From Viola odorata (taxonomy: Eukaryota > Streptophyta > Magnoliopsida > Malpighiales > Violaceae): a stretch of DNA of 64,000 nucleotides. This document shows, piece by piece, positions 32,235 through 44,357 of this stretch. The stretch spans positions 14,006,564 to 14,070,563 of the forward strand of contig OY829541.1 of assembly GCA_963691705.1 (NCBI GenBank), read 5' to 3'. The notes under the pieces were generated by a model. It saw only the letters and a list, made by a program, of their open reading frames with translations, made no database searches and had not been told where the DNA came from. How positions within the stretch are numbered: position 1 is the first letter of the stretch; each line of letters opens with the position of its first letter. Both the position numbers and the translations under genes were made by a program.

Positions 32235-32640
32235 GATTGTTGAGAAGGCACCACACATAAAGAGTTGCTTAATGCAGGTTGGGTTTTACTAGAGTTACAT
32301 GAGTGAGAGGGAACCTGTAATCATTCTCTAAGTGGGAGATTGTTGAGGCGAGAGAAGAGAAAGCGCAAGCAAAAGCTGGTGAGAGCAGAATGCAGCTTGG
32401 ATTAGCCTGGATGGCCCATGTTGCAGCAAGACAGGATGCTGAGAGACATTTTCTAAAGAAAGGTGGCATGGTTGAGGTGTCACAAGTAGAATCTAAGGTG
32501 GATGGGGTGGAACAAGCTGAAGCCGAGGTGGCGAAAGGTGTGATGGTGGGGTCTGAAGTGTCCTGCCCAACCAATCCTCTGAAGATGGACCTCAAAATAA
32601 GATTTTGATCGTCCCCTTTTATAGTTACAACAAGGCACGT
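32235..32640 (+). repeat. Copia 3' non-coding region, polypurine tract and partial 3' LTR
   Basis: AAGTGGGAGAT (32330-32340) is the canonical copia polypurine tract, followed by TGTTGAGGCG as the LTR start at 32341. The LTR end could not be found and it appears truncated by about 32640. The frame in this stretch (MQLGLAWMAHVAARQDAERH) has no recognised function. Confidence 0.65.
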
Positions 32641-34310
32641 GAAAATTTTGTTCAACTAAGCATTAATTAATTTTTTATCTAACTATATATATATATATAT
32701 GAATTCAAGTTTTGAAGTGTAGCAAAATCATGTTGTAAGAGTCAACCTTTTAGAAATCTAATAGTGTGCGAATGAGAATATTCTTAGTTGAAGAGATACT
32801 TAGAGAAATTTAATTACATTTATATATTGTGCAAGTCTTGCCACATGCAATTTTGTTTTGGCCGCTAAGGGAATTAAGTCAACCCATCTTTGAATTCCTT
32901 GACTAATCTTATCTCGGTCTTCATGAGTAAGTGCACCATCATTGGTTGTAACTTCTTAACCTAAATCTATAATTGCTTGGTGCAATATGCTTGCACTGTG
33001 CCTTGCTTTAACGAAGGTGAATAGTGATAGTCAGCCCTAGATGCTCTTCCAATTCTTCACAACCTTTGAAGCAAAATTCTTGACGGCCTCGTCAAATGTG
33101 GCGGAAAAAATAATAACCTGACAGCGAGCTTTGGAGTTTTTATATATTTTATTCTTTTTTTTTATAATTTGCCAACATTAGTTATTGAAGTTTTTATATT
33201 TTTATGTAATTTGTTATATTTAGCTCCCCAAAATTTTTAAATTTTATCTAATTATCCTTAAAGTTTTGATTTTCTAACTAGTCTATCTTATATAGACCCT
33301 TGAAAAATTACAATCATATTTGACCCTTCCCCAACCCTCGCTATAAATTAAGAAAAATATTTCTAGCTTCAATTCGTTTCTATCATTATTGGAAACCAAA
33401 CTGCTGAATACTAAGAAGCAAGAAATATGTACGTATTCTCATTACTTCTTTGTAGTCCATTACTAATAATCAAATATGTAATTAAAATACTTAAACCCTA
33501 AACCCAAGGTCAAGATCCAATTATTTTGTACATTTTAGCTATAGGTTTTTATTATTATTTTTTGCGATTTCGACAACCAATCAGGTAGCCCATGAGCTCA
33601 CTCAACTAATCCAAATCATCTAAATTTTTGTTAATAACTAGTCCCTCGACTTGTTATCTCTCGGTAATCAGCATTTAGGTATAATTATCACTTTCTGAAT
33701 CATTTTAACTCCTGATAACTATTCATTTCACATTCCAACATGTCAGCTTAGTATCCTGAACTCCAATTCAACTCAACATTATTCAACTGCTTTGCTTTCG
33801 CAAAATATTCTTTTTCACTAGTTACGAGTCAATCAAGTGATTGACCTTTCATACAACCCTGCCATTATGAGGGCGAGTGTTACTATATGGAAAGCCACAG
33901 GTTACCTATTGCCAGTATAAGTCATCGGAAACAATAAGTGTAATTGTAAATTTTCATACTTTATTGCGAGTCTAAAGGTACTCCTTGCCAATTTGGAGAA
34001 TAAGTAGAGGTTTCTAGAGGCTGAAATTGAAAATTATAGTGAGAGTGAAAGTCTGTTGGATAAATACCGCAAACAACTAAATGAGATCCCAAGTCTACTG
34101 CAACTAAATAATCCATGTTCTATTACTAAACTTGTCGTTCTCTTATTTTGGAAGTTAGTAACTTGTTTTTCTCTTTTCCCTTTTCTTATGTCAGGCTTGA
34201 TCACCTTCCATTTCCAACTTTTAGGATTTGGAACAGTTTACGCAACCAAGTATTAAATAAATTTGCATTAATTTTTTTTATTAACTTTTATTTCTACATT
34301 CAATTAAGTA
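32641..34310. other. AT-rich intergenic DNA, no gene seen
   Basis: It contains a short (TA)n run at 32682-32700. A possible decayed coding stretch at 33850-34120 (RFLEAEIENYSES and LLDKYRKQLNEIPSLLQ, interrupted by stops) matches nothing I know. No promoter, RNA gene or element end is supported. Confidence 0.4.
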
Positions 34311-34319
34311 GACCTACTA

Positions 34320-35060
34320 ATTGGATAGGCCGAGCTCGGGCTCGGGCCTAATTTCGCTAAGCCCTCTAAATATTTAGGCGAGTCGGGTCAGGTCAGATCT
34401 TAAGAGGGTTAATTTTTACATAACCCAAGCCCGACCCTCTTACTAAATAGCCCAACCCGTTTACTTTAATGTAATTAGAGAAAATGACATTTTTTGTATA
34501 ACAATTAAAGATCTTAAATCAAAATATTCATAGAATTTGAGTTTCACAAGTTCAAAATTATAAACTAAGTACTTTAATCTTACAATCCCAATTGATACTT
34601 AACCAATAATAGTAAGTATGTTGTTCAAATTAAAGACACTTTGGGGGACCGACTCATGAAACAGAACAAAATAAAAAAGTATCAAACTCAATGGGATAAT
34701 CCTGGAATCTAGGGAATCTAGGGGTGTATGACATTGATAATAGAAACTCATACCACGACTCTACAATTTATTTATTTATTTGAAAATTAGAAGTTATCAG
34801 ATCAAATTATGTATATATATAATTAAATGATGCGGGCCAGGTTGGTCCGGGCCTAAAATCAGAGAGCCCAAGCCCGACCTTTTACATTGGTGGGTCGGGC
34901 CAAAAATTTGGTGGCCTAAGCCCGTCCATTTAGAACAGGCCTTGCTACGAGCGGCCCATCCAGTTAGGAGGTCTACAATTAAGTTCCATAGTGTTCTTGT
35001 TTTAAGGAATAGAGAGAGAAGGGTGCTCACCTATAGGGATGTTCATAATCGGATAACCTT
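34320..35060. repeat. Possible hAT-type MITE remnants (GGGCTCGGGCC type)
   Basis: Two GC-rich clusters, 34330-34470 and 34825-34970, share CGGGCCTAA and CCCAAGCCCGACC in the same orientation within AT-rich DNA. TAGGGGTGTATGACA at 34719 and TAGGGATGTTCATAATCGG at 35034 resemble ends of plant hAT-derived MITEs. No complete pair of inverted ends or target duplication was found. Confidence 0.3.
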
Positions 35061-36551
35061 CTTCGTCGGTTATTTTACCTGAGATATTCAACTTGAACGG
35101 ATCAGTTTAGATAGTTAATTTTTGAACTCACTTTAGTCGGATATTATTTGATCAATTATTCATTTGAATTGTTTCGTTAAGGTTGGATATCTCGATTATT
35201 TTAAAATCCAATTTCAATTCGGTAATCAGATTTTTTAAGAAGAAAATCAATTGATGAGCAACCTTTGCAACATAGTACTCTCATCTACACTCAATTTTCC
35301 AAACTAGATATGACATGAGTTCTTTTTAATAGACTTTAACATGAACCCAATTGGGCTTTTCTTTTATTCAATATAATTAAATGAGCATTTCATTCTTACT
35401 AAAATAAATAAGTGTATAAAACTAATTTAGTTATAGATACACATTGAACACTTTATGTCAATTACTTTATATATGTATGGGGTTGGTAAAAAAAAAACCA
35501 GTAGTACATATAACCCTATTCATGCTTATGGATATTGTGATTATTTATAAGAATCTAATCAAAGGTTTCATTTTAAATAAATCAATTATTTAAACTTAAA
35601 AAATAGTTAAATTAATAACAATTATAATTCAATGGAATGAAATATTAAAGTGCTTATTATAAACAAACTTTGTTCTTGTGACATTCTTTGCTAACTAGTG
35701 TTAAAAAATATTTTTTTTACTAACTAATATTGTTATTTGGGATGAATGTATAAATTAGTTCATATATAATTATAGATAGAAAGGTACTAAAGTGGTCAAA
35801 ATCACGTATGTATCTGGTGTTAGTAAAAGAACCTCCTAATAGCATTACTGATGCATAAGTTTTTGATTATTTACCATGCTTAAATAAAAACCAATTATTT
35901 TAAAAATATTAAAATATATTGACTTAAGATTAACTATTCGAGATTTTTAAAGTTAGATTTAACTATTTAGTGACTTTAATTATGTAAATATAATATAAGA
36001 CATAATATATTGTTGAAAAAATAATATACACGTACATTGGCCGCAGCAAATGTACTCTGCAATTATCAACTCAAAATATAATATACTCTGCAATTATCAA
36101 CTCAAAAATCTGATTCCAATCCCTGCAAAACCAATTTCAAATCACCAATAGCCAACCACCGAATCACCACAAGAACCACCACCAAATCGCCGCAGCAAAC
36201 CACCACCCACACCACAACAAACCCGAAACCAAACCCAATCAATCACCAAAAATCCAAACACCCAATCCGAACCTAGTCGAGAGAATCAGAAAGAAAATAA
36301 ACACAAATAAAATCAAACTTTGCCCACGTTGTCGCCGTCGCCGCTAGCCATGCCGCAGTTGCTTGCTGCCGATCAGCTCTCCGCCAACACACCACCGCAA
36401 CCGATAGAATCATCCTGTCGCCGCAGCCTACAGCAGGTAGCTAGCTTCGCTTCTCCAGTTCTCCTTTCCGTCACCACATGACTTGAGAATTAATGATAAG
36501 ATTCGAAGTTCTCGAGAGAGGTAGATGAGGAAAATGGCCGCTTGGAAACGT
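35061..36551. other. Non-coding DNA before copy Y
   Basis: 35060-36100 is very AT-rich without recognisable features. At 36105-36430 it becomes C/A-rich with many ACCACC and AACCC blocks and a CCGTCGCCGCTAGCC stretch, as in plant 5' gene regions, but no frame continues. It may be the 5' end of a host gene displaced by copy Y. Confidence 0.35.
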
Positions 36552-36985
36552 TGTTCTTGTCGTCCGGTGTACCTGCAAAGCGCTGGAGGGGGTCTCCGAC
36601 GTAGACACTCTGATGCTTAAGTTAGTATGGCTATTCAAGATGGCAAGGGTTCGACTGGCTATCGTAGGCTTATCTTTTTACCTTGAGTGGTGAGGTATTT
36701 ATAAGCAAAATGTGGGTGTTATCTCTAGGGGGTGGGCGTTATCTAGGGAAGATAACGCCCAAGTCCCTAAAGTGACGTTATGTCTTGCCTGGGATGGGAT
36801 AACGCCGTTTATGTAGATGAATATTGAGTGAGACCCCCCCGCTGATGTCGACCATCCCAAGGTTCCTCATAAGGTGAGGGGCGGTAGCCATAGTGACGGA
36901 CGCCTGGTGGGAACTACAGTGTTCCGGCCTAAACGCTGGGTGTAAGGACGAAAATGCCAATGGAATTACTTCTATAGTTATCATA
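36552..36985 (-). repeat. Copy Y, LTR (3' LTR, right boundary uncertain)
   Basis: It begins TGTTCTTGTCGTCCGG, aligned without gaps to TGTTGCGGCAGTCCG at 18690. A minus-strand TATA box (CTTATAAATACCTC) lies at 36694-36707. The pentamer AACGT (36547-36551) is the candidate target duplication; its partner is lost. It serves as the 3' LTR for the module that follows. Confidence 0.6.
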
Positions 36986-37194
36986 AGCCCAACCGAAAAT
37001 GAGCCCGGGTGTTTACCAAGGGCTACCGCTTCATTTTCAACCTTGTCTGTTTAACAGTCTTCAAGGTAACGGGGTGGTTCGATTACCGAGAGACGCGTCT
37101 TTTCAAACCATCGTTCCTTTAAGCCTATAAATTGATTCTTCCTCTATACTAATGCTTCACATCTTTCCTGCATTTCTCTTTCAACATTTTTACC

Positions 37195-37585
37195 ATGGAT
37201 GAACTGACCAAAAATTTCCTGATCTCCAAGGCTCATACTCTGAAGAATCTTACCCAGGCCGACATTGGCTTTCTGGAGACCATGATGACTAAGACTTCTG
37301 AGGACATTCTGGAGCTTCTGAGGACAGCTATTTCTGACCCCTCTGCTGTCTAGGTAAGGTGTGGTTTCCATGGAGGATTTTAGTCCTCTGGAGAATGTGT
37401 CGAAGATAGTCGCCGCTGTCTCCCACATCCAGGTGGTTATCACTATGCTGCAGCACAAGAAGGACCTGTTGGGGTGCTGCTTGAAGGGCATGAGGGTATT
37501 TTCCTCCGAACTGACCTCCATTGCGGATGCTTTGAGGGAGATTCCCTCGGTGGCAGGGGATGATGACGCTGGGTCCAATGCCTGA
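37195..37585 (+). pseudogene. ORF1 of the antisense set (copy Y)
   Basis: The start is MDELTKNFLISKAHTLKNLT. A TAG at 37351-37353 ends the first frame. A shifted frame resumes VSMEDFSPLENVSKIVAAVS and ends REIPSVAGDDDAGSNA at 37585, matching ORF1 of copy X over its whole length. GCCCAACCGAAAA motifs flank it (36987 and 37755). Function is unknown. Confidence 0.6.
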
Positions 37586-38115
37586 CCGCTTGCAGCCGCC
37601 TTCACGCTTCCTTGTTTTTTCTTTTTTATTTATATGCATGTGTATGTATGTTCAGGCCGTTTAGGCCATAAATAAAATGACTTTCTATTACCTTGCTTGT
37701 GACGTTCAGCTTTTTGCTGTGCGTGAATTTTCATATCAGTTGAGGCTAACCTTGGCCCAACCGAAAACGGGTCTGCCGTTCGTTGGACCTCCCAACATTT
37801 GCTTTCCTTATTTGCCAAATGATGATAAATATACCTTCTAACCGTTTCCTGTCTTAATTTTACGCCTCCTTCCCAGTACTAACTGATTGGGCGGTTTTCC
37901 CGACGCTTCTTGATTAGTACGAATTTCCAACGGGCGTGATCACAGGATCAGATTCTGTAATTATGATCAACCTTCTCAAGGCGTATTAATTATCTTCAGA
38001 GGGCATGCAAAAAGACAGGATTGCCTCTTTGCCACGACTATTTAATGAGATTTTTCTCTCTTTTTCCTGTTCATTTTCTTCTTCCCATTCCACTGTGGAG
38101 ATTGCCTGCCCTTCT

Positions 38116-38597
38116 ATGGCTGACTCACACTCCATGGATGTTGTAGAAGGCAACTCTCCACAGACTCCTCCTACGTCTCCGGATTCCGACGATCCTTCTC
38201 TGCCGCGCCTCAAAAGGTGACTTTCTCAACGTAGGGGTCGTAAGAGATTGAAGAGGAAAACCTCTGAAGTTTTTGACGCTGGTTGTGACTCTTCCAGTTT
38301 CACGACTTTTGCTTTGCCAATATTATAGGCGATAATGGGTTATTTCCTCACGTTAGACGCTTCACGTCGGGGGAAGGAATCCCTGCTCATGGCGTTGGTC
38401 CTGAAATTACGGCCTCTGTCGTCAGGGGGCGCTCGTGCACGACTCCTTTGAAGGGGAAAAGGCTTTTGGAGGAACACCAGTCAGAGCAAGGCAAAGAGAG
38501 AAAACCTGATGAGCATTTTCCTTTACTTAACGAAGAACTGTCGTCTTAGGACGGAGATGATTTCTATTGGCCTTCTTACTGGCTTGACGAGGATTGA
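38116..38597 (+). pseudogene. ORF2 of the antisense set (copy Y)
   Basis: It opens MADSHSMDVVEG, keeps TPPTSPDSDDPSLP, and meets TGA at 38218-38220. Beyond the stop, basic RRGRKRLKRK and the end DDFYWPSYWLDED (TGA 38595-38597) align with ORF2 of copy X. The middle has decayed. Confidence 0.55.
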
Positions 38598-39080
38598 CGT
38601 GCGCGTCAAGCGCTTTGTAGATACCGTACGACTTTTTTATATGAATGAAGTAACATTTCCTATTTTCTCTTTCTTGTTCTCGCGTTAGCCCTATGATCAT
38701 TGGGTGATTGACGCCGAGCGGTTAATTATTGCTCCGCACAACCATCTTTTTAACTATTTTCCTCTAGAATCGCGGGTGCTTGGCTTTAAATTTTCTTTCA
38801 ATACCTTTCCACGTGTCATCTTCTGTTTTACGCGTGTCTCATTTTGATAGGTCGTTTGGTCATCTTCGTGAGGTTTGACCTTTAAAAGGAAACAACTTCT
38901 TTCTTCTCAACCTTTTACTCGTATTTCGAATTTTTCCTGCTATTCTCTACTCTTCTCCTTCTCTTGAAGAAAATTTTCTCAACCGTTCGTCGGCTCAGGC
39001 GATCCGTCTATTCTGCTGTTCTCCTTTCTAAGGTACCCTGTTCCACCTTCTTCTTGTTTTTCTTTTACTGCCTCTTCACT
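38598..39080 (+). other. Spacer and leader before ORF3 (copy Y)
   Basis: The spacer aligns in patches with 21341-21820 of copy X (GAATGAA.TGA and CACGTGTCATC-type blocks, the AAAAGGAAACAACT stretch). It ends in the CT-rich leader with TCTAAGGTACCCTG. No independent ORF is present. Confidence 0.4.
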
Positions 39081-40457
39081 ATGCGACGCACGAGATCTCA
39101 GACAGCCCCTCGGGAGCCTTTAGATTCTGAGATCGAGAATACTGCAAGTGTTTTTACTTATGAGACCTTTTACCTGGAAGCTCATGCACCTTGAGTCTTC
39201 TATTGATAGTTGGAAAAATGGGTTCTTTGTTATTAATCTGCCTGGCCCTTGGTGGAGGACTGGTTTTAATCATGACATCAGGGACAGGGCCTGGGGTGGG
39301 CGGCAACCTCTTCCTTCACCTGAGCAAGGTTGGTTGGACAAACTGCTCGAGTTGGATTTTAGCGTCCATACTCGCAAATTGGCTTGCGGGATCGACCTTC
39401 AAAAATGTGATGAGGGTGAGTATTTTACCATTTTCTTTGTTGTTCTGGGAGATACTAACGCTAACGTTATCTCGTGTTTGTGCAGTTCCTCCACGCGGCT
39501 GGAAGCCCGAGTGCATTAAGAGGCGGGAGAGAAGAGCTCAAAAGAAGAAGGAAAGAGAGGAAGTTGCCACTGCCGCTACGGCCATTAATCCTATTCAATC
39601 GTCTGCTGCGGCTACTATTCTCATTCAAGCGTCTTCTTCTCAGATTGGTGAGGGAGTTGTCGCCGTTCCTATTTTGGTTCCGGCTGCTTCGCTGTTAATC
39701 CTGTTCCCGCGTCTTCTTCTCGGCCTCGCGTTACCATTTAGAGAAAAATAAGAAGTGTTAACGCCCCTGCTCCGCCTTCCGATACGGTTGCTTCTTCAGA
39801 GGCAATAGCTGATGAGGCCATTCCTGTAGGCGTCCCTTTAATTCCCTCATTATCTCAAGTGCATTTTTTAACATTTTTCACCGCTTTCTCCTATTTCTTT
39901 ACTTTTTCTGATGCATCTTTTTCTAGGAGACTGCCACTGCTTCTGTTCGTGCTTCCTCGGATGATAACATGAATCTGTCCCATGTATTCTAAGAGCATCA
40001 TAAGAAGGCGCGATATAGCGAGGAGGTCGTAGAGGTGTCGGGGGGTCATGTTATCAATCAGGAGGAACATGGTACTGCCTTTGTTTTCGAGGTACCTTAT
40101 GGTGGTCAGACTTCTGATCTTTTGAGGACTGCAAAAGCTACCGAGTTCTTTCATGTTTCGTCTGGTTCCTTTGGCACATCGCCTCCTCCTTCCACTTCCC
40201 ATGTCGTGGGTTTCACCCCCGATCTCTTGGAGTCTGATTTTCTACCCTTCCATTCTCATGATTCATTTGGGCTTGTTATGGGAGCTTCTTCTCGTCAACC
40301 TCCGTCCCCGACTACCTTGTTTTTTATTCCCTCGAATGCTCCAATGTTCCCACCTTCGGAGGGGGAGGTTACCGCTCCTTGTCTCATGGCTGATTTGAGT
40401 ACGCTAGCCCCTTCTGGGCCCGTTACTCATCAAATTGACCTGAGTGGCTTGCGTAGG
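39081..40457 (+). pseudogene. ORF3 of the antisense set (copy Y), internally deleted
   Basis: It starts MRRTRSQTAPREPLDSEIEN. The conserved domain core is gone: VFTYETF is joined directly to TWKLMHLESSIDSWKNGFF in another frame. The intron at 39416-39485 (GTGAGT...TTGTGCAG, with TACTAAC at about 39456) is in the same place as intron 1 of ORF3b and restores the frame to VPPRGWKPECIKRRERR. A second intron probably spans about 39857-39927. It ends VTHQIDLSGLRR, where Athila element F begins at 40458. Confidence 0.65.
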
Positions 40458-42086
40458 TGATAGCACGTTTCATGGTCATGATTTTACCTTCTTTTCTAGC
40501 CCTTTCGAGGGCTCAAAGTTGCCATTTGACCCTCATTTCACTCTTATTTGCAGATTAGCATCAAAGGAGGGAAAAGGCCGAAAAGAAGCGATTTTAGAGC
40601 ATTTCTGAGGACTTCCATTTTCCAGGCCTAGAAGAAAGAATGTTGTCAAGACCTCGACGCGAACCAGACCAGTGCGCTGTCTCAAGGCCTCGACAGTTCT
40701 GAGCCTTCTTCCAAAGAAAGCATCTTCTGAGATCCGCACGGAATCCCAGGCATTTCCAGAAGGCATCAGGCGTGTCAGGGATCCCAGAATATTCCTTTTG
40801 CAAGGACATGTGTTGTCACGCCCTCATTGCCCTTAGCTGTTTTTGTCTCCTAGCTAGTTTAGGCTATATAAGCATAGTTTTAGGGTTTTTGTAAGGACGG
40901 TTGTTCCAAGGATAATTTCTTACATTAGTTTCAGTATTTATTTTCTGGGGATCATCTCCTCTTCTCGATCAAGAGCAGCCATTGTCAACATCTTTCCTCT
41001 TCGATTATTTAATTAATCTATCGGTTTACTCTACTCCCTTTTTACTTTCTTTAGTTTATCATTGCATTATTCTATCTACCTACTGTTTATACTATAGTAT
41101 GAGTAGCTAAATACCCCTTTCTTAGTGAAGGGTGTTCCACGGGTTGTAGAGTTCGGCTAAGAGGTCTAATGCATGCTTAACATATTCTTTTGTGACACAT
41201 AACTGTCTACCGATTTAATTACATGCTTGTCTAGAAATGTTAAGAGCTTGATCATCTTTTAGTATTTCTGCATGAGTAACGTCATATTCCAGGGTTATAA
41301 CTGGCGCGAAGCCCTGGAATTAGAGCAGGCACCTAGGGGAGGCAGCGCAAGATGCCTCACCTAGGGGTAAACAGTTATCTAAGGTATGCGATACGAGTCT
41401 GACAAGCTGAGCTATCGCGCCCTAGATCTGTCTTACCTCTCCTTCACGGGCGTTCTGAATTTAGCCTCCCTACTTCGAGCCCGTGACAGGACGGAGGGTC
41501 AAAGCTACCTTTTGATGACAAGGAAGGTAGCTGGGAGGATGGTTGAACGTCAAGGTCACCTCATATGTGGAAACGGGGGGTGACTTTTATCTACGAAGGT
41601 AAGCAGGGGATGCGGTGTGGAAACGCGGTCCCTATAGCAGATCTGCACGTGAGTCTGGAAAACCTTTGCACCGATGACTAGCCGACCTAGAAAACAACCC
41701 AAGGGAGCACCTTTCGCTAAGATCTCGTCCTATTTGATTAATATCATTTTCATTACTTTTCCTGCATTCGATCTGTTTACATCTCTTGCTCTGGAATACA
41801 ATTTACATCTCTTGCCCTGGATTACGATTTACTTTCGTGCCCTAGATAAGTACTTTTCAATTCTGCTTTGTTAGCTCCCCTACTCTGCGTTGATTAATTT
41901 ATTAATCAACATAAAACCCCCCCTTTATTGTTACTTTGGTTAGATCTGTTGTATATTGTCTTGTCATACTTGTTCACTAGCAATTCATTCCTTCAATCTC
42001 TGTGGTTCGACCCTGTCTTGCTCTATACACATTAATTTGTGCATTTAGGCATCAGGATAAATTTAAGTATATTTGAGTGACGACTA
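40458..42086 (+). repeat. Element F, 5' LTR
   Basis: It starts TGATAGCACGTTTCATGG, matching the minus strand of the solo LTR (from 62140) and the LTR at 63234. Shared landmarks are TGCAGAT.AGC, CCTCGACGC, the TATA box (GGCTATATAAGC, 40863-40874) and GGTTCGACCCTG. It ends about 42086, four bases before the primer site; the usual terminal CA is mutated. Confidence 0.8.
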
Positions 42087-42089
42087 AAT

Positions 42090-42114
42090 TTTGCCGTCGT
42101 TGCCGGGGATTGAA
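42090..42114 (+). promoter_or_regulatory. Primer-binding site of element F (tRNA-Asp)
   Basis: TTGCCGTCGTTGCCGGGGAT followed by TGAAC matches the complement of the 3' end of plant tRNA-Asp (TGGCGCCGTTGCCGGGGAT) with few changes. This primer is characteristic of Athila elements. Confidence 0.85.
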
Positions 42115-42143
42115 CGGTACTGATTTTGTTTTATTTTTCTTGT

Positions 42144-44357
42144 ATGACCAGGAGATCTGCCCCCGATCTACTCCCTCTAGACCTCGAGTTGACCATAACG
42201 GAAAGAGGACTTCGTAAGCAAGCTCAAGGGACATCTGTTCATCGTAGAGTGATCCCTCATCATGCCCTCGACGGTTCCCCTTCTAACCTGGCTGACCAGG
42301 AACATCAGCTTTTCTTAGACCTTACCTTTCTCCATCGTGATCCCGAAAACCCCATACCAGACCACTTTAATTTTCCAGCAATGGATGACCTAGCCAACAA
42401 TGACAACCGTAACAACCGTGAAAACCACGAAGATCCACCACCCCCAGACCAACAAACCATCGACAATTTCCATGCAACCCCCGATATGGCCAGTAGCTGC
42501 ATTGACTGGCCCAATGTTCCTAATGACTGGACTCTGAAGTCCGCCGTACTTCATCATCTACCTACATTTCGAGGGGTAGCCAAGGAAAATGCTCTTCGCC
42601 ATCTTCAACAGCTCCACTCTATTTTCGAGGCCATGAAACCTGCCAACGTTAGTATTGAGCAGGCCAAGCTTCGCGCATTCCAGTGGTCTCTCAAAGATGA
42701 TGCCCTAGATTGGTATTACGACCTTCCCGCAAGATCTATTCGTTCTTGGGCGGACATGTCAAAAATCTTCACTGAGAAGTATTACCCGACTTCTATCTCC
42801 AATACCACGCGCAAGCAACTCGTCTCCATTGTTCAGAAGAAAGAAGAGACTCTAGCCCAGTACTATGAGAGATTTCAGAAGATGCAATCTAGTTGCCCAG
42901 CCCACAATCTTATCGAGCACGCTTTGGTTCAATATTTTTGTGAAGGCCTCAAGGCTCAGGATAAGGCGTTGCTAAACGCAGCCGCCAATGGATCCTTGAC
43001 TGCTCTAACTCCAAGAGCCGCACGAGCAATGATAGAGCTCATGGCCAAGAACACCTCTAACGACCTTGCCAACAATCCAGGCCAGGATGTCCAAGTAGCT
43101 GCCCTTCAGAACCAGATATCTTCTCTCACAGGAATGTTCCAAAACTTCATAACTGCACAACCCGCACCTGTCAAGGTCTGCCAGATATGCAATTTCGTGG
43201 ATCACCCCACTGATGCATGTCCTCATATTCCGGAGGAAATACAAGTGAATGTTGCTGGCCAATTTATTCTAGTCTCTTACGCTCAGACTTACAATCAAGG
43301 CTGGAAACAATCAAATCCAGGATGGGTCCCTAACACTCAGCTTTCGGGACCTAGCCATCAACAGCACCAGAACCCCTATGGAAATCCCCCTCCTAATATG
43401 CCAAATTTCAAACCTCGACCCACATTTCATCAGAACCAGTATCAACGCCAACCTCCTCAGGATCAGACCTTCGTCCATCCTCCAGACCAGACTTTTGTCC
43501 AGCCCCCGACTGCTGAAATGCCTAAGAATCCCGAGCAGCAGAAAGAAATAGATGAACTTAAGAAGCAAATGAGTTCCCTGACTGCCAAATTGCAAGAGTT
43601 GACTAATCATGGCAGACTGCCACCCCAGACAGAAACAAATCCCAAGCACAATGTCTGCGCTTTAACTTTACGCAGTGGAACAACTTTGAACCCACCAGAG
43701 CTTCCAGCCCAAGATATTGAAAATTCTCCAGAGGCCGAAATCCGGCCTAAGCCTAGAAGGAAGCTCCCTAAGGTCCCTAGATTCGTGGAAGTTAAAGAAG
43801 ACAGAATCCACTCCCCCAGAGGTTCACCACGGAATGACCCCAACCCACTAGAATTTATTCAAGAGTACATTCACAAGATTCTCGAGCCCCCGTTCCCTCA
43901 CAGATTGGTCAAGACCAAGAAAGATAAGGAGGACCGCGATATCTTTGAAATGTTCAGTAAAGTGGTTGTCAACATCCCTCTTCTCCAGGCCGTGAAAAAT
44001 GTCCCTCGCTATGCCAAGTTCCTGAAGCAATTATGCACGAACAAAAACAAGTTCGCCGAAGTTAACAAGATCAGCGTAGGGGCCAACGCGTCTGTACATA
44101 TCCAGCATCGGATCCCTCCGAAATGCAAAGATCAGGGCATGTTCATAATCCCTTGCCGAATCGGAACAGTTGATATTGGCAAGGCCATGTGTGACCTCGG
44201 AGCAGGAATCAATGTCATGCCCTTGATAATCTACCACAGTCTAGGCCTCGAGCCTCTCGTGCCTACAGACCTCACCATCCAACTTGCTGACCGCTCTATC
44301 ATCTACCCTGAAGGGATAATCAAGGGTCCAAGTAGGAGAATTCTTGTTCCCTACTAA
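42144..44357 (+). pseudogene. Element F gag and protease
   Basis: The ATG at 42144 (MTRRSAPDLL) begins a 737-codon frame. Gag shows LPTFRGVAKENALRHLQQL, FQWSLKDDALDWYYDLP, FTEKYYPTSISN and YERFQKMQSSCPAHN. A CCHC-like CQICNFVDHPTDAC (C-x2-C-x4-H-x4-C) is at about 43180-43222. The Gln/Pro-rich stretch and TLRSGTTL follow. The protease active site reads CDLGAGINVMP at about 44191-44220. The frame breaks at a GGG run (44324-44326), and the protease continues in the next frame. Apart from that break it is well preserved. Confidence 0.85.

Noticed and set aside
33490..33520. AAACCCTAAACCC as an interstitial telomere repeat
   Set aside because: Less than two heptamer units; such short matches are common by chance in AT-rich plant DNA.
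34056..34351. Short ORFs as a host gene exon
   Set aside because: Overlapping frames, hydrophobic low-complexity sequence, no homology recognised and no splice context.
40458..42110. ORFs at 41386-41874 as genes
   Set aside because: They lie within the 5' LTR of element F and have no family support or codon-level conservation.
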